6,387 bases of DNA. It comes from Phycisphaerales bacterium (lineage in GTDB: Bacteria; Planctomycetota; Phycisphaerae; Sedimentisphaerales; Anaerohalosphaeraceae). Location: positions 1 to 6,387 of the forward strand of contig DRGS01000206.1 in the NCBI GenBank assembly GCA_011053245.1, read 5' to 3'. The notes below the pieces were generated by a model. The model saw nothing but the letters and a program-made list of their open reading frames with translations. It had not been told where the DNA came from and ran no database searches. Shown here piece by piece: positions 1-5,924 of the stretch. Every line of letters starts with the position of its first letter. The first letter of the stretch is position 1. The position numbers and the translations under genes are program-made.

Positions 1-2576
1 GGGTATAGCGTATGTCCGGTACCGGGCTTGCCGAGTTCCGAAGCCAGTTTGACCCGCTGGGCCTCACCGCCGGAAAGCGTCGTCGAGGACTGCCCCATTT
101 TCATATACCCCAAACCGACCTCGCACAAAGCCTTTAGCAGCCTTACGATCTTCGGAAAATTAGTAAAGAACTCGCGGGCATCTTCGATCCGCATATCTAA
201 CACATCGGCGATGTTTTTGCCCTTATACCTTACTTCGAGAGTCTCCGGGTTGTACCGCGTCCCCTTGCATTCCTGACAGACGACATAAACATCCGGCAGA
301 AAATGCATCTCGATCTTCTTCGTTCCCTGCCCCTGGCAATGTTCGCACCGGCCGCCCTTAACATTGAAACTGAATCTGCCCGGCTTATATCCGCGTATCT
401 TCGCCTCGCGCGTCAGAGCGAACAACTGTCTTACCAGATCGAACACGCCGGTATAAGTAACCGGATTGCTCCGAGGCGTCCTGCCGATAGGCGATTGATC
501 GATCTCGATGACCTTATCGATGTGCGATGAGCCGAGCACTCTTTTGTGCTTGCCGGGTTTTTCGCGCGAATTGTACAGCCGCCTCTTCAGGCTCTTGAGC
601 AGTATCTCGGTAACGAGCGTACTCTTGCCCGAACCGGAAACACCCGTAACGCATGTAAAGACCCCGACGGGAAACTTGACATCGATATTCTTCAGATTAT
701 TTTCCTCGGCCTGTTTGACTTCGAGGCAGTTGCGCATATTGTATTTTCGCCGAGTGGCTGGCAGCTCTATCCTGCTCCTGCCGCTAAGGTATCGCCCGGT
801 GATCGACCTTTCGCAATCGCATATATCCTTGACGGATCCGGTAGCGACCACCTCCCCACCGTGAGCGCCCGCAGCCGGACCGATATCTATGATATGGTCG
901 GCATGTCCGATGACATCTTCGTCATGTTCGACGACGATCACGGTATTGCCTATATCCCGAAGCCTTTTCAATATCCCAAGCAGCCTGTCGTTGTCCCGTC
1001 TGTGCAGCCCGATAGTCGGCTCATCGAGAACATAGCAGCACCCTACCAAGCCGCTCCCAACCTGCGTCGCAAGTCGGATCCGCTGGGCCTCCCCGCCCGA
1101 CATTGTCCTGCTCGTCCTGTCTAAAGTAAGATACCCCAATCCCACATCGACCATGAACTTAAGCCTGGCCTTTATCTCTTTCATCGGCTGGGCGGCGATC
1201 AACGCGTCTTCACCATCGAATTTCAGACCCTTGAAGAACTTCAGTGCCTTATCAATGTTCATACTCGTTATTTCGCTTAGGCTCTTTTCCCCTATCGTAA
1301 CGGCTATAGCCTCTGGCCGAAGCCTCGCTCCTTTACAACTGGTACACGGCTGCTCGGAAAGATAACCGTGGAGCCTTGCCTTAACATATTCGCTCGTAGT
1401 GGTCTCCCACCTTCGACTAAGATTGGGTATCACCCCTTCGAACGAGACGCCGTATTTTTTCTCGTCGTTATCAGCCGTACCGTAAAGCAGAATTTTTTTG
1501 ATATTGGCCGGCATTTTTGCCAACGGCTGTGACTTGCTTATCCTGAAGTCCCGGCAGAATCTTTTTATCAGCCGGTTATAGAAAATGTTCATTCGCTTGC
1601 CGCCCTTGCGCCAGGCATCTACCGCACCGTTTTCGAGCGAAACATTTTTGTCCGGTATGATTAACTCCGGATCGAATTCAAGGATCGTACCTAATCCGTC
1701 GCAGCTTTTACACGCACCGTACGGACTGTTGAAACTAAAGAGTCTCGGCGACAGTTCCGCCAGTGCCGCCTCCGGATGTTCGTGACACGCAAATCTTTCA
1801 CTATATGTGACATCCTCCCATTTACCGTTGCCGCCGCCGTTTTTATCGTTCTTCGGCTCCTGGACCATTACGACAACCGTCCCATCTCCCATTTCCAAAG
1901 CGGTCTCGATTGAATCAGCCAGACGGATACGGATCGTCTGCTTAATGATCAACCGATCGACAACCGCGGAGATGTCATGAGTCTTATTCTTATCGATCGA
2001 AGGGACGCCTTTGATATCGTAGATATGCCCGTCGAGTCGCACGCGCACAAAACCTTCGCGTTGGATCTTAACGATAATATTTTTATGCTCGCCCTTTTGC
2101 CCCCGGATAAGCGGAGCGCAAATCTGTATCTTGGTCCCCTCCGGACGCGAAAGAATAGAATCCACAATTTGCGAAGAATGCTGACTCGTAATGGGTGCCC
2201 CGCATTTGTAGCAATGCGGTTTGCCTGCGCGGGCAAAGAGTATGCGGCAGTAATCGTATATCTCCGTAGTAGTCGCCACCGTCGAACGCGGGTTGCTGCT
2301 GCCGCTTCTCTGCTCGATAGCTATCGTAGGCGGAAGGCCCTCGATGTGTTCGACCTGCGGCTTTTGCATCTGGTCGAGGAACTGCCGGGCATACGCGCTC
2401 AACGATTCGATATATTTTCGCTGACCCTCGGCGTAGATCGTATCGAAAGCAAGCGAGCTTTTGCCCGAACCGCTTATCCCCGTAATAACGACAAGCTCAT
2501 CCCGAGGGATCGTAATATCTATATTTTTAAGATTGTGCTCAGAGGCACCTGTTATCCTGATCGCTTTTGCCACCAT
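1..2576 (-). CDS. uvrA: UvrA, excinuclease ABC subunit A (3' end cut off by window edge)
   Basis: UvrA is the damage-sensing ATPase of nucleotide excision repair; it dimerises, scans DNA and loads UvrB. The frame is open from ATG at 2576 to the left edge (858 codons; the family is about 940, so roughly the last 80-100 residues, including the second Walker B, are missing). Visible: first Walker A GISGSGKSS (33-41), first ABC signature MSGGEAQ (492-498), first Walker B LDEPTIGLH (517-525), second Walker A GVSGSGKST (645-653), second signature LSGGEAQ (834-840). Cysteine pairs lie at C411/C414 and at C744/C747 with C767/C770, the latter being the DNA-binding zinc finger. The first zinc module is C264-x2-H267 with C289-x2-C292, so one ligand is His. 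The UvrB-binding region lies at about 130-250. An AGGA sits 4 bases before the ATG, and GTG at codon 2 is an alternative start. No stop or frameshift is seen. A promoter is proposed just upstream, so it is probably transcribed apart from the lpx genes. Confidence 0.98.
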   Translation of the reverse strand, partial: MVAKAIRITGASEHNLKNIDITIPRDELVVITGISGSGKSSLAFDTIYAEGQRKYIESLSAYARQFLDQMQKPQVEHIEGLPPTIAIEQRSGSSNPRSTVATTTEIYDYCRILFARAGKPHCYKCGAPITSQHSSQIVDSILSRPEGTKIQICAPLIRGQKGEHKNIIVKIQREGFVRVRLDGHIYDIKGVPSIDKNKTHDISAVVDRLIIKQTIRIRLADSIETALEMGDGTVVVMVQEPKNDKNGGGNGKWEDVTYSERFACHEHPEAALAELSPRLFSFNSPYGACKSCDGLGTILEFDPELIIPDKNVSLENGAVDAWRKGGKRMNIFYNRLIKRFCRDFRISKSQPLAKMPANIKKILLYGTADNDEKKYGVSFEGVIPNLSRRWETTTSEYVKARLHGYLSEQPCTSCKGARLRPEAIAVTIGEKSLSEITSMNIDKALKFFKGLKFDGEDALIAAQPMKEIKARLKFMVDVGLGYLTLDRTSRTMSGGEAQRIRLATQVGSGLVGCCYVLDEPTIGLHRRDNDRLLGILKRLRDIGNTVIVVEHDEDVIGHADHIIDIGPAAGAHGGEVVATGSVKDICDCERSITGRYLSGRSRIELPATRRKYNMRNCLEVKQAEENNLKNIDVKFPVGVFTCVTGVSGSGKSTLVTEILLKSLKRRLYNSREKPGKHKRVLGSSHIDKVIEIDQSPIGRTPRSNPVTYTGVFDLVRQLFALTREAKIRGYKPGRFSFNVKGGRCEHCQGQGTKKIEMHFLPDVYVVCQECKGTRYNPETLEVRYKGKNIADVLDMRIEDAREFFTNFPKIVRLLKALCEVGLGYMKMGQSSTTLSGGEAQRVKLASELGKPGTGHTLY

Positions 2577-2735
2577 CTCGTCCTATCTCAATCGGGAACA
2601 CTATATAGTCTTTGTCTTAACAACGTATAACCAATTGCGAGATTGTACCATAAACAGGATTAAAAGTAAACCCCCTAATTCCACCAAATAACGCACACTC
2701 GTGTCGCTAATTACCCCCCAACGCTCCAATGCGGA
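2577..2735. other. Intergenic gap between the dehydrogenase gene and uvrA
   Basis: This 159-bp gap is the only sizeable non-coding stretch in the window. It is more AT-rich than its flanks. On the minus strand it carries a sigma70-like -35/-10 pair (2642-2670), a 10-base perfect palindrome ACTATATAGT (2600-2609) that would lie in the uvrA leader, and an AGGA ribosome-binding site (2581-2584). I found no convincing hairpin plus U-tract terminator for the upstream dehydrogenase gene and no small open reading frame worth calling. Confidence 0.8.
2642..2670 (-). promoter_or_regulatory. Probable sigma70-type promoter of uvrA
   Basis: Read on the minus strand, TTTACT (2665-2670, 4 of 6 matches to TTGACA) is followed after exactly 17 bases by TACAAT (2642-2647, 5 of 6 matches to TATAAT). 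Transcription would begin near 2635, giving a leader of about 60 bases before the uvrA ATG at 2576. The position in the only long gap, facing the gene, supports it. A CTGT-N7-ACAA half-match to an SOS box overlaps the spacer and -10 (2643-2657), but its spacing is one base short of the proteobacterial LexA consensus, so I do not call LexA control. Confidence 0.6.
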
Positions 2736-3740
2736 TTATTTCCACTTATGCTCTTTGATCGATTTCAGGATCATGTCGGCACACTCAAGCGCGGCTAAAC
2801 CTTCTTCGGCGGTGACTTCCGGACGTTCGCTGCTCTCGGCAACGGCTTTGAGGAAAGATTCCTGCTCGACGCGTAATGGTTCGCGGTCGTCGATATCAAG
2901 CTGTTCGATATGCAGCAGATCCGGCCAGTTGATAGCCGAAAAATCAAAATCGGCTTCCTGCTGATGCTCCCGCACCCATTCGATAACATTAATGTTAGGT
3001 GCGGTCTTTATGATGATGCCGCTCTTCTTAAGATAGTCAAGGCTCAGATACGCCTGCTCGCTGAACACCCTGACCTTGCGTTCCGTCTTAAGCGCTAATC
3101 GCGAAGCCGTTACATTCGCCACGCACCCGTTATCGAAAACTATCCGCGCGTTGCATATATCTTCATGCTCACCGATAACATTTACACCAGCTGCATCTAC
3201 CTTTATTATGTTTCCGCCTGCTAACGAAAGGATAATATCAATGTCATGGATCATCACATCGAGAACTACGCCAATGTCCGTCGAACGGAACGGATAGGGA
3301 CTGATGCGATTGGCTTCGATGAATTTCGCCTTAACATTCAGACGCTTCATCGCTTGCGATACCGGGTTGCATCGTTCCGAGTGACCGACTCCGACTACGA
3401 CGTTGTGTTTGGCGGCAAGTTCCACGATCTCCCTGCCCTCAGCTACACTGGCAGCCAGCGGTTTTTCTATCATGACCGCGATATTGTTTTCGATGCATAC
3501 CTTCGCCAGTTCAAGATGGTATATCGTAGGAGCCGAGATCGTAACCGCGTCCACCGCCCCGATCAGTTTCTCTGCCTCCGTAAACGATTGACAACCGAAT
3601 TTGGCGGCGAGTTTATCCGCCCTTTTCTTATCGCTATCGACGACAGCTACGAGTTCGCACAGGTCAAGCTCATTATATACCTTGGCGTGTATACGCCCCA
3701 TCTTGCCGGCGCCAATAACTGCGGTGCGTATCTTTTTCAT
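2736..3740 (-). CDS. Gfo/Idh/MocA-family NAD(P)-dependent sugar dehydrogenase, possibly GnnA-like (UDP-GlcNAc 3-dehydrogenase)
   Basis: This is a 334-residue two-domain oxidoreductase. An N-terminal Rossmann fold begins at once with the dinucleotide motif GAGKMG (10-15), followed by D35 at the end of the second strand. The family's EKP motif is at 92-94, with K93 the expected catalytic lysine. GHSERCNP (119-126) resembles the GHxERFNP motif of the sugar-nucleotide dehydrogenase branch. H165-D166 within the segment from D161 to I169 are the likely catalytic residues of the C-terminal alpha/beta domain. There is no signal peptide, so it should be cytoplasmic. The ATG at 3740 lies 12 bases after the lpxA stop, indicating co-transcription. 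In Acidithiobacillus and Leptospira, GnnA of this family oxidises the 3-OH of UDP-GlcNAc so that GnnB can install a 3-amino group before LpxA acts. The context suggests the same here, but substrate cannot be read from sequence and no GnnB is in view. The family call is firm; the GnnA role is inference. Confidence 0.93.
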   Translation of the reverse strand: MKKIRTAVIGAGKMGRIHAKVYNELDLCELVAVVDSDKKRADKLAAKFGCQSFTEAEKLIGAVDAVTISAPTIYHLELAKVCIENNIAVMIEKPLAASVAEGREIVELAAKHNVVVGVGHSERCNPVSQAMKRLNVKAKFIEANRISPYPFRSTDIGVVLDVMIHDIDIILSLAGGNIIKVDAAGVNVIGEHEDICNARIVFDNGCVANVTASRLALKTERKVRVFSEQAYLSLDYLKKSGIIIKTAPNINVIEWVREHQQEADFDFSAINWPDLLHIEQLDIDDREPLRVEQESFLKAVAESSERPEVTAEEGLAALECADMILKSIKEHKWK

Positions 3741-3752
3741 ATCTGCTCTCGC

Positions 3753-4562
3753 CTAATCTCTGAATTGTTCAAGGTGTCTGCCGAACCGATGTTCGCTGCT
3801 TCGTATTATCGCATCTACCATAGTGCGGACGTTCGCATCCAAGCCGTCTTCATCCGCTAATGCTTTGACTCTGTCGATGAACACACCGTTTTTGCGATAG
3901 ATCTTCTTGAATCCCTTGAAGATCTCATGCTGCTCGTCTGGTGTCATGCCCGCCCTTTGCAGGCCTCTCTTGTTGACCGAGCGTATGGTAGGCGGATAGT
4001 GACCGCTTACGACAACAAACGGAGGAATATCATGATTGATACCCGAAAAGCCCGTTGCGTAACACCACTTGCCGAAAGTTACAAATTGATGCACAGCGAC
4101 CATCCCGCTGAGCCAGACTCCCGTTTCAATTTTGCAATGCCCGCTGATCTGAGAATAGTTGCTGATCACGATCTTGTCCTTGAGAATGCAGTCATGGCCC
4201 AAATGAACGCCGACCATCAGAAGATTGTCGTTGCCCACTTTGGTGAATTCGCCCGGGTGCATACTCGGATGTATCGTAACCTGCTCACGGATGATATTGT
4301 TGTCACCTATCGTAAGGCGGCCGACTTCGGTATCCGGGTCCAGCCCCAATAACTGCGGAGGACGACCGATGGCACAAGTGGCATACAACTGATTGTTTTT
4401 GCCGATCTTGACGTTCTTACCGATCACAACATTGGCATCGAGAGCCGTACCGTCACCGATAACTACCTTGCTGTCTATTACGCAATTAGGGCCGATGACG
4501 ACATCTTTACCCAGATGAACATCTTTTTCTATTACCGCGCTTGGATGGATCTTGTTACTCAT
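3753..4562 (-). CDS. lpxA: LpxA, UDP-N-acetylglucosamine acyltransferase
   Basis: LpxA makes the first lipid A precursor in the cytoplasm by moving a 3-hydroxyacyl chain from ACP to the 3-position of UDP-GlcNAc (or UDP-GlcNAc3N). The 269-residue product is close to the 262 of E. coli. Residues 1-190 are hexapeptide repeats forming a left-handed beta helix; the C-terminal part is helical. The active-site segment has H120 and H123 in VHLGHDC, matching E. coli H122 and catalytic H125. H142 and H158 (in AVHQF) match H144 and H160. G171 aligns with the G173 hydrocarbon ruler of E. coli, which favours a long (C14-like) acyl chain over the C10 chain set by Met in Pseudomonas. The start follows a full AGGAGGT Shine-Dalgarno, and the gene ends 12 bases before the dehydrogenase gene. 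A GnnA-like neighbour raises the possibility that it uses the 3-amino sugar nucleotide. Confidence 0.97.
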   Translation of the reverse strand: MSNKIHPSAVIEKDVHLGKDVVIGPNCVIDSKVVIGDGTALDANVVIGKNVKIGKNNQLYATCAIGRPPQLLGLDPDTEVGRLTIGDNNIIREQVTIHPSMHPGEFTKVGNDNLLMVGVHLGHDCILKDKIVISNYSQISGHCKIETGVWLSGMVAVHQFVTFGKWCYATGFSGINHDIPPFVVVSGHYPPTIRSVNKRGLQRAGMTPDEQHEIFKGFKKIYRKNGVFIDRVKALADEDGLDANVRTMVDAIIRSSEHRFGRHLEQFRD

Positions 4563-4574
4563 AAATCTTTCTGA

Positions 4575-4581
4575 ACCTCCT
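4575..4581 (-). promoter_or_regulatory. Strong Shine-Dalgarno of lpxA with a long spacer
   Basis: The minus strand reads AGGAGGT, a seven-base match to the anti-Shine-Dalgarno sequence. It ends 12 bases before the lpxA ATG at 4562, longer than the usual 5-9. I see no alternative in-frame start at closer spacing, and the encoded N-terminus (MSNKIHPSAVI) is typical for LpxA, so the ATG stands. Confidence 0.7.
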
Positions 4582-4612
4582 GTTTATTTCCTGTTATAAA
4601 GTTCATCATTAT

Positions 4613-4621
4613 ATTATACCA
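4613..4621 (-). promoter_or_regulatory. Candidate extended -10 promoter box for lpxA and the dehydrogenase
   Basis: The minus strand reads TGGTATAAT, a perfect extended -10 element (TGn plus TATAAT). It is made from the last codons and stop of lpxC-fabZ (ATG GTA TAA T). No good -35 hexamer lies 16-18 bases upstream, but extended -10 promoters often do without one. A transcript from about 4606 would have a leader of some 44 bases including the lpxA Shine-Dalgarno. The match could also be chance in a short AT-rich gap. Confidence 0.45.
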
Positions 4622-5924
4622 TTTCATCGTCGACGAGCATGAACTTGATCGTCGCTTCGGCTGCTATATCGTCTCCGACCATAGCTTTGCAGTTACACTG
4701 TGCGCTTCTGTTACGCGTCTTGACCGCCTCGGAGATAAGAATCAACTGATCGCCCGGAACAACGGACTTGCGAAACTTGACATTATCCATAGTAAACAGC
4801 ACCGCCAGTTTACCAGTATGCTCGAGCTTTTGTGCGAACAACAGGCCCGAAACCTGCGCCAGCGCTTCGACAATAAGCACGCCCGGCATTATCGGGGTTC
4901 CCGGAAAATGACCCTGAAAGAACTGCTCGTTAAACGTAACATTCTTAATACCTGTTATTTTTTTGTCGCCGTCTATTTCTATGACTCTGTCGACAAGCAG
5001 GAACGGATACCGATGCGGCAAGATCCTCTGTATCTTTCGGATGTCAAGCAACGCTTCGGTACCGAGACTTATCTTGCGGTCGGCTTTGGTCGCCATTTTG
5101 TAAAGACGCCTGGCAAGGGCATGATTGAGCGAGTGACCGCTTTTATACGCGACAATACGACCATACACAGGACGGCCCACAAGAGCAAGATCGCCAATAA
5201 GGTCCACGATCTTATGCCTTACACACTCATCGCGAAAACGGAAGCTATTCTTGATCGGACCGTCGGAATCGATAACAAGAATGTCCCGTGGAGTAAGATG
5301 TGCCCCGATACCGTGGGCCTGCATCTGCCTTGCTTCGGCTTCGAGAGAAAAAGTTCTCGCACGGGCAAGTTCCTGCTCGAAATCGTCCGTACCGAACTGG
5401 CAACTGTAAAGCTGCCTGCCGATCCCCGTATGCTCGGTGTAGTCAAGGTCGTAAGTAATATCCAGTTTTTCATTGTCACCCGGCAGTGCGTAAATGGTCT
5501 TATCGCCTTCGGTCAGACTGATCGGCTCGGTTATTACAAGTTCCCTGCGCTGAGCCTGCTGTGTAACAATTTCCGCCCTCTTGAGAACCTTGAAGAATTC
5601 ATCGCTGCTGCCGTCAAATCCGGGTAGTTCCGGCCCGCTTATCTCAATGATGATGTTATCTATCTCAAGGGCGATTATCGCTGCCAGGCAATGTTCGGGT
5701 GTCTCAATACTGACAGCTTCCTTTCGCAGAGCGGTTCGGCGATCGCGCTCGGCGATGTTTTCGGCGGTCGCTTCTATCTTGACCGGTTCGGAAAGATCCG
5801 TGCGCACAAAGACTATACCGGTATCGACATCGGCGGGCCTAAATACCAACTTAACGTCAGCACCGCTAAACAGACCCTTACCGGAGAGCTTAACTTCGTT
5901 ACTTATTGTCTTTTGCAGTTTCAA
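4614..5924 (-). CDS. lpxC-fabZ: LpxC-FabZ fusion: UDP-3-O-acyl-GlcNAc deacetylase / 3-hydroxyacyl-ACP dehydratase
   Basis: This 436-residue cytoplasmic protein has two enzymes in one chain. Residues 1 to about 280 are LpxC, the zinc deacetylase catalysing the committed step of lipid A synthesis. Visible are E77-H78 (TPEH), H237 and D241 (in HKIVDLIGDL) and H264 (KSGH), matching E. coli E78/H79, H238/D242 and H265, so the zinc site and acid/base pair are complete. Residues from about 293 to 436 are FabZ, which dehydrates 3-hydroxyacyl-ACP in fatty-acid elongation. PHRYPFLLVDRV starts at 303, and GHFPGTPIMPG carries catalytic H339, with E353 fourteen residues on as in E. coli H54/E68. The linker is only about ten residues. 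Both halves look active. The start is TTG at 5924: it gives a standard LpxC N-terminus, no nearby ATG or GTG fits, and AAGAAGG lies 9 bases upstream. The gene overlaps lpxD by 26 bases. Such fusions are known in Bacteroidota. Confidence 0.97.
   Translation of the reverse strand: MKLQKTISNEVKLSGKGLFSGADVKLVFRPADVDTGIVFVRTDLSEPVKIEATAENIAERDRRTALRKEAVSIETPEHCLAAIIALEIDNIIIEISGPELPGFDGSSDEFFKVLKRAEIVTQQAQRRELVITEPISLTEGDKTIYALPGDNEKLDITYDLDYTEHTGIGRQLYSCQFGTDDFEQELARARTFSLEAEARQMQAHGIGAHLTPRDILVIDSDGPIKNSFRFRDECVRHKIVDLIGDLALVGRPVYGRIVAYKSGHSLNHALARRLYKMATKADRKISLGTEALLDIRKIQRILPHRYPFLLVDRVIEIDGDKKITGIKNVTFNEQFFQGHFPGTPIMPGVLIVEALAQVSGLLFAQKLEHTGKLAVLFTMDNVKFRKSVVPGDQLILISEAVKTRNRSAQCNCKAMVGDDIAAEATIKFMLVDDEMV

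Noticed and set aside
546..1124. Plus-strand open frame of 192 codons inside uvrA
   Set aside because: It is in exact codon register opposite uvrA and resembles no known protein. Such antisense frames stay open because uvrA rarely uses TTA, CTA or TCA codons.
2600..2609. Second -10 box (TATAGT) for uvrA within ACTATATAGT
   Set aside because: No acceptable -35 hexamer lies 16-18 bases upstream, and it would leave a leader under 20 bases; the upstream pair is much better.
1977..2630. Plus-strand open frame of 217 codons over the uvrA start and leader
   Set aside because: Same register as uvrA on the opposite strand, no recognisable domain; a shadow of the UvrA N-terminal coding sequence.
2643..2657. 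CTGT-N7-ACAA resembling a LexA (SOS) box over the uvrA promoter
   Set aside because: The proteobacterial box needs CTGT-N8-ACAG; the spacing is one short and the last base differs. LexA sites in this organism's likely phylum are unknown to me.
2695..2735. Possible hairpin terminator after the dehydrogenase gene
   Set aside because: Only a 3-bp CAC/GTG stem forms around GACACGAGTGTGCG and no U-tract follows, so it does not qualify.
3246..3860. Plus-strand open frame of 204 codons across the dehydrogenase and lpxA junction
   Set aside because: Antisense to two well-supported genes in the same register, no family features, and no promoter or ribosome-binding site of its own that I can see.
4818..5627. 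Plus-strand open frame of 269 codons inside lpxC-fabZ
   Set aside because: The longest antisense frame here, but in exact register with a gene whose catalytic residues are all in place; its composition is that of a complement and it has no motif.
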